From: Amylostereum areolatum
Taxonomy: Eukaryota > Basidiomycota > Agaricomycetes > Russulales > Stereaceae
Assembly (NCBI GenBank): GCA_012932865.1
Contig: SAXG01000021.1
Span: forward strand, 434,001-498,000
Reading direction: 5' to 3'
DNA length: 64,000 bases
The notes under the pieces are model-generated. The model saw only the letters and a program-made list of their open reading frames with translations. It did no database searches and had not been told where the DNA came from. Made by a program: the position numbers and the translations under genes. Position 1 is the first letter of the stretch. Each line of letters begins with the position of its first letter. Below, piece by piece: positions 23,961 to 36,370 of the stretch.

Positions 23961-26900
23961 ATCGTACAGAAGCATAAGCGTGAATTGCTCCGTACCGGTG
24001 GGTGCCGACTCCCCATTCAGATCGCGTTCATTTGTTTTGAATTCATCTCGCGGGGCCTCGTTCGGTATCATCCATCGCGCGGGACGAGGATCTGCGGCGA
24101 CGAGGCATGTTGGGAGGACCTCCGTGATGGGGTGCGTTGTGACGGCGTGCAGGTCGGGAGGCAGGCTGGGTACGTAGGGCAGTACGTCTGCGTACGTCAG
24201 TCCCCCGTCACGCTTCCCCCGTCGCCTCCCATTCCCCAAAGGCGAAGCGTTAGAGTCTGTGGATGAGGAGAACCGCGTCGGACCTCCGGACCCGAACGAG
24301 CCTGTTACACACCTACAAGCGAAAAAGGAAAGGGCACGAAAAAACGGTCACCGTCTGCACGGTTCATTCCTCCCGTAAGCCCCCAGACGTTGTCGCTCTT
24401 CTCACGGGACGTCAAGGACTGACTGGCGGCGATCAAAGAGCAGGCGGGGTGAGTCGACAGAAATAAATTAAAAAAATCGACAGAGGATTCACCGGAGGGC
24501 GACCGTCCTGCTGCATTGGTTTGCATGTTTGACAAAGGCCAGGGTGGGTTTCGAACGCGGCGATCGGGACGGGGCATCTGGATACGACCCGTACGTACCC
24601 TACGCGCATTCCTGGCCCGGATCCTGACGCACTGACGCACTGACCGGTCCCGACGCCGTCAGCGACTTCCTTGTTCCGCGTATGTACGTTCGCGCGGCGC
24701 TGTAGACCGGGACCACGCGTATCGGCCTGTCAGCGTCGCTGGCACAGGGGAGAATTAGAAGAAAAACCCGAAGGGTGGTGGGAACGGTTACCACGGGCGC
24801 CCCGACCGTCGACTTCACGCGGAGTTGGACGGTGCACGGTCGACGTCCTTGAAGCTGCCAACGCTCATGCCAGGACGCGCGCGATGTGGCGCCGGGCGCG
24901 GCGGACGTTCCTACTTACGCGCTGCGCTGCACCGACATGCCATATACGGCCTAGGACGGCCGCGACCCTCGTGTGCGGCGCCGCGCTTTTTTCAGAAGGA
25001 GCTTGAACGCGTCCGCCTCGCGCACGTCCTTCTCCGAGTCTCCGCTGGAAAATTTTCCGCGCAGGGTGCGATACCGGGGATTTGGGAGGGTGGTTCGATG
25101 GGACAAGTAGGAACGAATGCGACTAAGTAAGTACGGCGCCGCTGTGGCACGCGACGCCCCCGAGTCCCCGTCGGCGTTGTTTGGGGGGGGGCGACGTTGC
25201 TTACTGGCACTAGCTCGGTGCTCGGCGCGGTGGTCGCAGCGGGGAGTTGGGGTGCTTAGTTTGGGACGTCGGTGGTGGGGTTCTCTTCGTTTTTCCTTTC
25301 GTTCGGGAAAAGTAAAAGCGCACACTAAGGAGGTGATGGTGGAGACTGGGTTTGACGTGTCGCGGGCGACGAATAGGAATGTGTACGCGGCCTCCCAGTT
25401 GCGACCCAATGTGGCTGGACAAGGGAACGTGCGTGTGGGATCCCGGTGGGTGGGAAGCTCGAGGGCGAGGGGGGGCACCGCTCTGCTCTGCGCTGATCGC
25501 CCGAGCCCGAGCCCGAATGGAAAGGACGGGGTCGCGTGCTCGATCGACGGGTCTGCAACGACCTCGGGCACCGCGCGTGTTGGTTGACGGCCTAGGCGCA
25601 ACGCACGGTGGGTCGGGACGCGTCCCCTCACGGTGAGCGAGGCCGGATCATCGCCTCAAAACCATCACACAAACCCCCTCCCCCAGGGCCCCCTCGAGGC
25701 CACCGACCGCCGTTAGTCCCCATCGCGCGCACAAGAGTAGTACAAAGACATCCCGGATATAGTTGGCTTCCTGATGCTGCGACCTGCTGGAGCCACCGGC
25801 ACCTCCGTCCACGCCCTGATGCGCTTCCAAACTCCCGTCTTCCCGGGCACCACCAACGCGCACGCACCCCGCGGGCTCTCAACAAACTCCCGCGCCGTCC
25901 TACTCGCACCTCCATCTCCTCGCGATGCCGGGGGATCTTCCCCCCGCGACCCCGTGTGCTTCCACCCTAGACCAGACAAAGATGGCGAGCCCGTGGGGTG
26001 CTTTTGAAATGTAGACGGGAGCGCTGCGCAACACGCGGTGCGGCGCGAGGGGCTGTCAGCGTTGTCAAAGAGCAGTCATCGGCTTTCTGCGCGGGCCCGG
26101 GAAGGCAGGGCGCAAGTATGACGTCCGCAACTTGGGTGGTACATGCACCGTTCTTCGGGACTGGGAACGACAGCGGGATACATTCCCCGACCTCCATCGG
26201 CTCTTGGGCTCGTAGTAACGACGCCAGCGGGACTCTGGAGCGTGGTCAGGAGGAAGCGTTCGCTATCGGTGGTTATCGTCCGCCTCCGTGCGTTCGGCGC
26301 GACCCACCCCGGTGATGCATTCCGCGTCAATACCGAACGGCGCAGATGAGTTGGGCGCAATGGATCTTGGGCGAGAAGACCAAGTGAGCGCGGTATGCAC
26401 GGATGTTCCTAGCGACGCAAGCGCGGGGGAGGGAATGAGGACGGCAAGGGGCTCCCACTGCGAGTCCTCGAACCCGTGAGTCCTGACCTGTCCACCCGCG
26501 CCAGAATCGAAGGTGGACGCGGCGCTCGTCAGCCGAATGAACACAATTGCAGGTGAAAGAAGACAACTCAGCGGACGCTGCGCAGGGTCGATCCATCTCG
26601 CCCATTCAATCTAAATGGGGTGCGAGCAGATCCCACAGTTGTGTGCGCCCGTGTGTCCCTGTCTCGTAATACACGTCCGCTCTGTTTGATCGCGCGAGAT
26701 CGGGATGCATGGGACCGTGCACAATGAAGCCAAAGGATCGTGTGGTAGAGTCTGCGAGTGGACGTCACCTCCGAGTCCGGGTGCAGAATGCCCACGACGT
26801 GGCCACCGGACGCGGGGACATGAGCCCTGTGTCGAACAGATGAATCAGAGCCATGTCTGATCATTCTCGAGGGGGACCGGCGGAGACGGAGAAGCGACCA

Positions 26901-27326
26901 CGAAAAGCACGACGAGCGCAAGTATATTGCCGGACATGGCTTGAGGAGGCAGACAATCCCTCGCGTTGGGACCAAGTGGCCATGGGAGATGATGGTCGTG
27001 ATTGGGAACAGCTTGTGACATGGACACGGGGAGCATGGTGGACACCGGGGGCGCTGCATGAGAACGCATGAAGAACGTCTGCCGGAGAAGGCGAGAATGT
27101 CTGGGATCTGGGAGTCTGGGAGGCGAGGCGAGCAAAGAGGCCACAGAGTGACAGAATCTCTTCCCGCGCGCTGGATCCGACAGATAGGCGCATCTCGTGA
27201 TCCTTTGCTGGAGTGCGCACTACTTTGGCTCCGACTGCAATGATGACCTGATCTCCACCTTCGACTCGTCCACTTCATCTGCCCTCGCTTCGCCCTTGTT
27301 CAAAAATTGGAACGCGCCTCGTACTT

Positions 27327-28883
27327 ATGTCTGACGAAAACGTCCATCTCGGCGCAGGCGGTCCCGTGCCCGTCGTCGATTTCGCCCCTTATCTCGACGG
27401 TTCCAACAAGCAGGCCGTCGCGGACGCCATGGTCCAGTCATTCAAATACATCGGCTTTGTCTATCTCGTAAACCACGGCGTTCCACTCGACAACGTACAG
27501 GGCATGTTCGATTGGGTGGGCTCACGAGCTTACTATTCCGTACGTGAAGTCGGATGGCTCAACCGGCGCCCCATCACTAGAGCAAGCGCTTTTTCGCGCA
27601 ATCGATGGAAACAAAACTGCTTGCCCCTCATCCACCCTCAGGGACCCATCACAGAGGTGAGGCCGTCGCCAAAGTTTAACGCCTCTTTCGTAATGAAGCT
27701 GACTTCGGGGGCCCGTAGGATATTCCGCTCCTGGACGGGAAAAGGTCGCACACAACGTGTTCGACAACGAAGAGTTGCAGAATATCCGTAACAAGGCACC
27801 TGACGTAAAGGAAAGTTTCGAGGTGGGGCGTGAGGAAGACGCGACCATGCCAAACATCTGGCTCCCTGACGGTGTTCTGCCCGGTTTCAAGGAGGCTTGT
27901 CTCGACTTTTTCTGGGTAAAAACATCCCAATGAACACGTCCACGTACGCAATCGCTCACGCCTCGTTTCTGCAGACCTGCGACAAAACCAAATTCAGCAT
28001 CCTGGGCGCGCTCGCGCTTGGCCTTCATCTGCCCGAGACCTTCTTCGATGAATTCCACCAGGACCGGGATAATCAATTGCGATTGTTGCACTACCCAAGG
28101 TATTCATCGGCTTTGACTATACGGAGAAGATGTGAGGCCTCCCTGATTTTCCCGCAGTGTACGGACAGACTCCTTGATGAACGAGGAGATCACCAGAATT
28201 GGGGCGCACTCCGATTTTGGAAGCATTACGCTATTGTTCCAAGACCAAGTCGGTGGCCTGGAGGTCGAGGACCCTTTGAGTCCTGGGCAATTCAAGGTAG
28301 ACAAACGTGGCCCTCCACTCTCCTGGTTACTCATTCATCACCAGCCTGTGACCCCCGTCAAAGATGCCCTCATCGTAAACGCGGGAGACTTTCTCATGCG
28401 ATGTTCGTGAACATAGTTCTGAAACGGCGCTGACTCACTTTGACTCACTTGCGACATGTTTTTTGTGCGTAAAAACAGGGTCGAATGATCTTATTCGGAG
28501 CACCATACACCGTGTGCGAGCCCCACCGTCATTGAAGGCAAAAAGCGACATGACGCCCGAGCGATATTCAATTCCCTTCGTGAGGCAGTCGTATTTTTGA
28601 AGAGGTACTTGGACACTGACCAAGATGATCACCAGTTCTGCAGCCCCGTACGCATGTTTTACACGCTCCCACATAAGTGGAACTCTGACCGTATCATCGT
28701 GTACGACAGGATTTCACCAAGGTCGTGGGATGTTTACCGGGAACGTGGTCTGACGAACGACCCAAGCGTTACGAACCGATTTCGGTTGGTCGGACCCACC
28801 TACCCCCACGTTCATTCACTCATCCGTCACTTATTGCACAGGCCATGAATTATATTATGGAGCGCCTCGCTGCGAACTATTAA
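27327..28883 (+). CDS. 2-oxoglutarate/Fe(II)-dependent oxygenase (isopenicillin-N-synthase-like)
   Basis: Non-haem iron oxygenase of the IPNS/flavonol-synthase-like superfamily that usually hydroxylates or desaturates a small molecule; substrate unknown. Exons join through about nine GT-AG introns with no frame break. The N-terminal DIOX_N region contains PVPVVDFAPYLDG and YIGFVYLVNHGVPLDNVQGM. The iron site is RIGAHSDFGSITLLFQD (H-x-D) plus STIHRVRAPP (distal His). The Arg two residues after that His is the expected 2-oxoglutarate contact. The C-terminus, GCLPGTWSDERPKRYEPIS then AMNYIMERLAANY, is typical of fungal members. It stands alone between gene-poor stretches, so context does not name its pathway. 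Confidence 0.9.
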
Positions 28884-30954
28884 GCACGAACAAGGGGGAC
28901 ACATAGCCGCAGCGATCATGGGATTGTGACTAGCTTACACATGTGGGTTCATTCGAAGTCAATTTCTGCCCAGAAGAGTGCTTTGTAGTAAGCATATGCG
29001 GATCTTGTTCGAAAGCTATTCAATTTAGGCTCGGGAAGATTAGGGGTCGAGGTACCAGGAGGTACCCAACGACGTCGTGGTCTACGGCTTGTTGTCCCCA
29101 TCGCGATGTCCCTTGCATTTTTTATCAACAAGTTTGCAAAGGCTCGCATATGTTTGAAGTTTGGATGCGGAGTAGACCACTGGACCCAACACGCCCTCGA
29201 CTATTATACTCGAAGCTGTGCTGCTGGCGTTTGAATACTGCCCATTCTGTCCGAGCACCCGGTGGAGCGCTGTCCCGCCCAAATCGGCCTTCTTTGGTGA
29301 GTGGCTCGCATGCCGTAGCAAGTCCGTTGATTACTTACTTTCCATTTACATTCTCGTATCGCGGGTTCGCCATGTGCGTGCAGTTCTCTCTTATGTGCAG
29401 CTCATGACGGGCTGAAAACGCCGCTAGCACGCCGTTTTCTGCGCATACCTGTCACCTACAGGTCGCCTCCAAATTCAACAAGACAAGCCATGAACCACTC
29501 ATTCTCCGAGGGAGGACTCTCCTTCCTCGCTCCTTGGGGACTTCTTCTCGGGTTTACGGCGTGGCTATTTATGTCCCACTTCCACCGACGGCTACGATGT
29601 GAACCCGTCGCGTTCTCCCAAATTGAATGTTTGCATCCCAACCATCTCGGACTCATTGCCTGTAGCTTCGACGCTTACAGCATCACCGGGGTCGACACCC
29701 CCGTCTCTCTTTTGAATCACATCGCCGGGCAGTCCTTGGAATGCATCTACCACGCCTGCCACATCCGTACCCGAGGCAGCCTCATGCGTATGCAAGCACA
29801 CCACCATCACCCGGGGCAGGCCATAATCTCCTTATCCTTCGACCGCAGGACCCACCACAATGCACGATGCCTGCGGCGTAATTGGCTTCAGGGACGTTGC
29901 CATATGGTCCTACACCTCAACGCCACTGCCCATTCACTTCATTTATCGGACAAAAAGGCGTATCCAGACCCAGCCGTCATCTTACTAGATCGACCAGGCA
30001 ACTTTTACGTTGCTGCGCACCAGGGTTACGCCGGTCTTCTGACCAGCTCGGTGTGGGGGATCGAACATGAGGTCAAAGCCACTCGTCCTTGCACCAAAGT
30101 AATTGCGGTACGGTCACCCAGTACTGCCCACGCATGGCTCTGCCAAGTCAAACCCACCACGTCACCCCCGTCATCGTTCCGTCCGTTGCGCTCGCCCGTC
30201 CCATGGTCTTCATGACCTCCCCCTCGCGTTCCAAGAAACCCAAACCCTTTCCCCGATTCAGATCCGCCGCCTCGAGGTCGTCATGCCAGTCTTCCGTCCC
30301 GCGCTCATCTCCGTCCTTCATCTGGGATGAGCTGCCTCCGTCTAGTGCGACGATCACGATCGTACACGAAGCACAAGATCAAGCGTCGGCCCAGAACCCC
30401 CAGACGCCCGGGACCGGCGCCTCCGCAACACCCACCACACCGTACGTTGTCGGACCTTCACCCCCAAACAACGCGGCCGGAGTCCGAGGGGGCCTGGGGG
30501 CAGTTGAGAGGAGCCTCGCTCACGCCGAATGGGCGTACTCGGGGGCGTTTTCAACGTTGGGTCCTATCATCGAATGGCGCACGCGCGATACGTCGACGCC
30601 GCCCATCTCGACGAGGACGTCACCTGCAGCTTCGGCTTTCATACGCAGATCCGATTCGCAGGAAGAGGAACCTGACAGCTCTGGAGATGGACCTGACGAG
30701 GGTGATTGACTGGCGCTGGAGATCGACGAGGCAGGAGTATATTGCAGTGTGCACGACGGAACATCTATTCGGCTGCCCCCCGCGTGGGGCGTAAGAAATG
30801 ACCCCAGTGAGTATACAAAGCCGTCGAGGAGCCGGTGCCCGTTCGGGGACATGAGTTCGAACCTTGCGTGTCAGGCGCGTTAGTTTCATTGGTGCGACAT
30901 ACATATGTACATAAACATACTGGCGAATCATGAGGCCAAGTCCGAAGCGAACTC
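28884..30954. other. Region with unresolved open frames
   Basis: 28884-29489 shows no gene. From 29490 a 241-residue plus frame (to 30215) begins with a possible membrane segment (LSFLAPWGLLLGFTAWLFM). An overlapping plus frame, 30089-30709, is Ser/Pro-rich with an acidic end. The minus strand across 30148-30850 also reads like low-complexity acidic protein. No set of splice sites joins any of these convincingly, so I do not assign a gene or a strand. Confidence 0.3.
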
Positions 30955-32524
30955 TCACTCATTGTCCTCGCTCATCGCCCGTTGTCGCGATCCCTGTTTC
31001 ATCTTAGCCTTCTTCGCCTTGGTCGGCGTTTCCGATACGAGGACCAGGGATCCACCTCCGGCGCCAGGAGCAGGGTTAGAATCATCGTGCTTTCGCTTCT
31101 TCGACTTCATGGGCGTGCCAGCGACTAGAACCACCGGCCCTGAAGATTGCCTTGCTTCGGCCACCTTCGTGGACCGAGCAGGCGCCGCCTCGCGCGGGCG
31201 TGCCTTCTCTTTTCCCTTGAAGACCCTAGACATGCTCACCTCCCTCTGGAGGGCGCGTTTGGGCGGTTTGCTGTTGGCCCGGCGAGCTTCAGCCTCTTGG
31301 TTCAGTGACACGGAAAGCGAACGGGAACGAGAGCGGGAAGGCACGCGGGAAGAGGACCGGTCGTTGAGTGGAACAGCGATTTCTGTGAAGAAGGGATGTA
31401 TGTCCAGTTGGGATGTACTGGACGTTTCTCGCGCCCGGCGTGGTTCTTGAGCGCCGCTGTCCTCCTCTTCCTCGGACGTCCACTGGGGAATTCGAAATAG
31501 CTTCGTCCGTAGGAGACGGTACAACTGGGGAAGCGCTTGGGCGAAACTGATGTGCGGGGAAGGCCAGGGTCAGAAGGAGAATACGAAATGACGAAAGATC
31601 ACGCACAGTGGTTGCACGACGTCTTCACAGAATACTTGAGTCCAGTCTTTGAGTTGTTTTCCGACCGTGGCCGTGTCCTCATCTTCGTCCAAGAGTGGCA
31701 GCGTCATCTGCCATACCGCCAGTGTATCCATCAAACCTTCTAAGCGATCTTCTAGTATATTTTGTGGCGTGGTCTCCTCATCGTCTGACGAAAGAGGGCG
31801 ATAGCGACGACGTTTCGTGGCGTGCGGTGGCGAAGGTATTGGGCGGGGGGGCGGGGCAGAACATGGCCCGGGGAGGGAGAGTTTGAGGAGGTGGAGAAGT
31901 ATTTGTATTTGAACCCTAGGGACGACAGAAGGGGTGAGTGGATGTGACAAGCCGAGGTAGGATCTCAAAACGCACTCGCGTTGTTCTATGGACTGTAGCT
32001 TCTTGCGTCGAGACTGCTCGACTTGCTCCGCCGACGTACTATCTTCCTGATCGACCACCACCTCCTTCTGCAAAATCCACGCCAACATCTGCGATTCCAC
32101 GTCGGTAGTAGTGGATGATCCGGTCATCGTTTGTAATAAAACCTCCTGATGTTTGTGGGTACACCATTTCCCGTTGAGGATGACTTGATCAAGCGCGCCG
32201 TGGAGGGGATGTAGCGCGGAGGTAGAGGTTGACGGGTGACCATGGACGAGCAACTTCAGCTGGGGAACAATTTGAATCAAGGGCATGATAGACTACAGTC
32301 ATAAGTTTGGGTCTGCGACGATTTAAGAACAATGCACACACCTCTGGTAACCACAAGAATTGGAGATACAACTCACGAACGCGCTCGTCGAGGACGGACG
32401 AAGACCTGTCACGCGTCCATACGAAAGGAGATTTGTCCTCCAGAAGCAAAGTTTCCTGGTTCACGTTCCATTTTATTGGGCCAGCGGTTGGGAGAGAATA
32501 GTGAAGACCTCTGCATTCTGCCAT
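30955..32524 (-). CDS. sld3: DNA replication initiation factor Sld3 (Treslin-like)
   Basis: Sld3 loads Cdc45 onto the Mcm2-7 helicase and is a key CDK target at origin firing. Three exons, 32524-32342, 32292-31607 and 31546-30955, give 486 residues. The conserved Sld3/Treslin region has MLAWILQKEVVVDQED, then RRKKLQSIEQRECVLRSYLG and VQIQILLHLLKLSLPGP. Helical segments LEGLMDTLAVWQMTLPLLDE and VVQPLFAQALPQLYRLLRTK follow. The basic tail contains REVSMSRVFKGKEK. Near the end are two similar CDK sites, LVAGTPMKSKKRK and LVSETPTKAKKAK, placed like the phospho-sites that bind Dpb11/Rad4. Family assignment rests on pattern memory and is less certain than for the housekeeping enzymes here. Confidence 0.75.
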
Positions 32525-32815
32525 GGCGAGTGCAAGCTGAAGGCAACCTCGTTCGCGATTGGCCCTTGGTTTGTTAGGAGGAGCTGCACGTGATCGTGTA
32601 CACCTATTCGGTCATGTTGTTGTTGGTTCCTGACGAGTGGCAACTCGTCTTCAGTCGACTACTTACCCAACGACATTGATTTAACTCGCTTTTTGACAAA
32701 GCGTTTTAAGACGGTACGTTCCCTTGCTTTGCCTCCGTCTGATCCATGTAATCCTGTCGTCCTTCGCAACCCACAGTTACATCGAGTGACCTATGCGGCG
32801 CGCCGCTGATACAGT

Positions 32816-33547
32816 ATGTACAGGAGAGTCGCCTGTGCAAGCTGCCCCAACGAGCCAATATATTGGGTACTACGGATCCCATCATTGATTGACCCCGCTA
32901 CCCCACTTGAAATAACTTGCATCCAGTCCCCACAAAGGAGATCGATGGGCAGAATCGGCCATCTACGTACCCCCTATCTTTCTCCCATTCATAGCTTTTA
33001 GGCGACCATCAGTTCAGCACCACGGAACCACGAATACATGGCCGTAGAAGGAACGACATTCAAGGTACATCATGCACGACTCCCACGTTTTCCACTCTGA
33101 CATGGAAAATCCGATGCGGCACGTCCCCGCAAACCTATTACAGGACCCATCGAGTAAGCTGCATACTGGTCAAATGCGGACCTCGCTGATCCGTTCCCTG
33201 CTTATTACAGACGTTCAATTGAGAGCACGGGTGCAGAGCGAGTCAAACTGAAAGCTCGCGTGGACATTGTCGACCTCGTCACCGGCTGGGTCCCCCCTTT
33301 CACACGTTCCATCTACCTCGACCTTTTTGACATCGGTCGTAGACTCACGAAGCCATAGGATGTTTCATCTCGGCACAGATCGCCATATATGTGTCATACA
33401 CAAGTCCGTTGTCGACCCAATGCTGCCAGTGCGATGGATCGCACGGCAGGACAGGCAGGCAACCATCTTTTCGCGCCCGTGTACATTGTACGGCCTGTCC
33501 GGTGCATGACCATCTTCCCCCAGAAACCAGAGCAGTTTTCGAACTGA
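32816..33547 (+). CDS. Candidate multi-exon gene of unknown function
   Basis: Seven small exons keep one frame across GT-AG introns: 32816-32866, 32927-32966, 33002-33064, 33144-33153, 33211-33335, 33379-33428 and 33524-33547. The product begins MYRRVACASCPNEPIYW. It contains HQFSTTEPRIHGRRRNDIQ and a coherent helical stretch, ESTGAERVKLKARVDIVDLV. The reading is supported only by splice phase and by how protein-like exon 5 looks. One exon is 10 bases and one intron 35, both unusual. Exons upstream (around 32640-32720) are possible. It is divergent from SLD3. Confidence 0.35.
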
Positions 33548-36370
33548 CTTATATGTCAATGGCATACGCTCTCTGGAAGTGGTAGACCTGATGATCTGGA
33601 TGGCAATTGTTCTTCCATTTCCCGTGTGTTCCCTCGAATGTGTCACGGAGGGGAAGGGCCTGAGCTCCACCGAAGCGAGTGTCAAAATACGGCTGCTGCC
33701 GTCCACGCACTGACACCGTGGGCTCTCCCGCTCCCAGTCGTTCTAGAGCCGTACCCTCCCGTCCCCCGCACAATGGAGTAGGCCATAGTGGCGCCGCGCA
33801 CGATAATCACGCAACGAAAGCTTCTTTCAATTGACTCCAGCCAGCGGTCCCCACATATACCCAACCCCGTAGCGCCACCTCCAATCATGGCCTCTGGCCC
33901 TGTTCGAGAACCGCAAATCACTCCGCCCCAACATCCCCCGAGGGTCGCAAATCACCAATTTTACCACCATGCCCGCACACGCCGTGGTCTGCCCACGCCC
34001 TGCGCAATGCGCGATCCCGAATCAGCGCCTCCGTCGCGACTTCTATCTCCAAACACCTCACCTCGTGCCCGGCGCACCCGCATCCGAACCCCCCCTCCTC
34101 GCCTCAACCTTCCCTTTTCTCGTCTTCTCCTTCCCACACACTGGCATCAGGACTCGAGAGCCAGAACCACGCACGACCGACCGCCGGTCCGTTCAACGAA
34201 TCAATCGGGTTGCAGATTGACCGATGCGGTGCACGCAATGCTACGTACGCGGAGGAGGTCGTTGTGCCGCCTTCGAACTTCCCGTCGCAGGTCTACTGTT
34301 TACTTCTGCCCCCGCGCATGCGCCGATCCGGCCCAATCCTGTGATCTGCGGACGTCATATGGTTCCAGGCTCAAATCACCGCCAGCGGCGGGCGCGTGGA
34401 TGTGGCCACCATCAGGCGGAGCGGCGATCGAACCTCCAGTGCTCAGTTTAAAATGTGGCACGCCGTTGTCCGGGTAACGTCGACGCGCTCAACGGAGCAT
34501 TCAAAGCTCATCGAAAGGCCGCGCCGAATCGCGCCTGCGTTCTCGCTTATGCTTTCCAGGTGCTGGCCTTTCAAGCGTGGTTCAATTTTTTTCGCGGTCG
34601 GCAGATGTCCCGAGTCACGACATGTGTCCGCCGAAAGGTTGAGTGAGTGTGCGGCGACAGGCGACGGCTGTCCAGAATATTCTTCTGGCGCATTGCGTAA
34701 CTCTAACAGCATGTTCATAGATGCACCCTCATCAACATTCTCACCTGCATCCCGCACCGAGACACCAAGCCTACTCACTGGCATCCTGAACTTGTCCGCG
34801 AGGTCGACTCGGAGCTTCACCATCACGCCGCCGTTCCTTGTTTCCCCACTCGAATCCGTCCTGTGGATGTGCTCGGTGGCCTTTTTCCCGGTGTTTGACA
34901 GGCCCACAGCTCATCCGAACCCCGTCGCGCGCTCTTCGTCCCATCCACACTACAGCCCTTGACGTGTGAAGCTTCGAAGGATGAATGCATCCCCCCCTTC
35001 ATGTCTAGACCACTTCTATCGCAATATACTATATTGTCCTCCAACATTCGTAAAAGTTGCACGGCGTAATTCGGCGACCTGGTTAGGACCATTGTACAGT
35101 GAGGGCTGTGGGCGCCCCGAGTGCGACTGCGTTGATCTTGTCGCACTAGTCATGTTCTCTGTTGACCGCAAAGGAATCCTCCTCGTTCCCGTTCTCGTCC
35201 TCTTTTCTTTCCTCTCTTCTCCTATTCCCCCTCCCCTGTACCGCCCCCCTACTACTCCCTCGTTCCGTCTCCCCTCACTAACCATTGCGAGGCCGTCCGC
35301 CCATCCCTGTATGGCAGTGTATCCCTTTCAGCTCCCATTATTCCAGCATGAATGCGTGACCAGGGCCACAGCAGACTGGTAGCCGCATGCATACAAGGTC
35401 ACTTTCCTCCAAGCGCATTCTTGGACAAACGCGGGCCACCTCCCTTTCCGGATCGCCCTTCCCTCCCAAACGATCGCGCCTCCAGTCCCAACATCACCAC
35501 CATCATCGCTTCCACTCCTCGACCCCGACGACGTCCCAGCAGGTCCTCGCGTCGGTTCCCGCTACCGCTCACAGTCAAGACGGCCCCAACGGTTACATCC
35601 TCACACGCCGTTCCACATACATATGTACTGCATTAGCACACCCAGACAAGACGGAGAAAAGAAAGATATATCCATATATCCATGCACAAATCCGCGTGCG
35701 CGAATAACGATAAGTACACACAGAGCCGAGAAACGAGGCGGGAGGGGGAGGAGGGGGGTAGTAAGGCACGTTAGGAAACGGTGTGTGCGGAGCCAAAAGT
35801 CAAAAAGTCGAGGGAAAAGAAAAACGTCAAGAAAAAGAGTCGATGGGCAAGGAGCGGCGTGACGGAGGCGTGAGATGAGAGAGAAAGAAAACAGGGTTGG
35901 GGGTATCCTATCCGGAGGGAGCGAGAAAGAAGGGGAGCAGGTGCGGGTGCGAGGACGGGTCAGGATCGGAGGGAGGGTGAAGTTGCCGTGCTACTGCAGG
36001 AACAAAGCGGACGAACGCCCCCCGCAGAACACACCAAACGTGCGGGGGAGGACGGGTTACGAACGACGAGCGCGCGAACGGAAGGCGAAGAAGGAACAGA
36101 AAACGTAACGGTGTCGCAGTGTTCCAAGCCGAAAAGTGTGCGGGGGGAAAACGAGCGTATCAGAGCCTCGGGACTGTGCTACAAAATCTAGCGTCAAAAA
36201 AGGGGGGAGGGGAGGGGAGGAGGGGTCGACAAAAAAAAAGGCTGGTACAATACAATTAGGATTATCGTTTATCGCTGGCATAATAAAGATAGTGCGGACC
36301 CCTCGCGCGGGACGGGCGGGAAGGGCGGAAAGAGCGGAGGGAAGGGGAAGGACAGGATAGGACAGGACAG
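33548..36370. other. Gene-poor region with a duplicated gene fragment
   Basis: Frames such as 34443-34907 minus (154 residues) and 33788-34477 plus have no recognisable domain. The one interpretable element is the inverted copy of part of the neighbouring Ser/Pro-rich gene at 35414-35602. 36100-36370 is probably the 3' untranslated end of that gene. Confidence 0.4.
35414..35602 (+). repeat. Inverted partial copy of the Ser/Pro-rich gene
   Basis: This plus-strand stretch matches the minus-strand coding sequence at 38146-38327 closely. Shared strings include CCCTCCCAAACGATCGCGC, CCTCGACCCCGACGACGT and CGGTTCCCGCT-CGCTCACAGTCAA. In one frame it still reads SLPNDRASSPNITTIIASTP against PLPNDRAPSPDIASIIASTP in the gene. 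It lacks the rest of the gene and has no start or splice context, so it is a fragment and not a paralogue. Confidence 0.85.

Larger units (their letters stand above)
22600..27326. other. 4.7 kb gene-poor region
   Basis: No supported gene. The longest frames (24951-25631 minus, 26568-27278 minus) are Arg/Pro/Ser-biased, carry no motif and do not splice into anything coherent. The left part contains simple repeats. The right end holds the promoter of the 2-oxoglutarate oxygenase. A non-coding transcript or long regulatory region is possible but nothing in the sequence proves it. Confidence 0.4.

Noticed and set aside
24951..25631. 226-residue minus-strand open frame
   Set aside because: Arg/Pro/Ser composition follows local GC bias, and there is no motif, splice structure or promoter element.
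27327..28883. A natural-product gene cluster around the 2-oxoglutarate oxygenase
   Set aside because: No polyketide synthase, peptide synthetase, terpene synthase, P450 or transporter lies within reach. The CipB-like reductases are 25 kb away beyond housekeeping genes.
34443..34907. 154-residue minus-strand open frame
   Set aside because: No recognisable domain, splice partner or TATA box; too weak to list as a gene.
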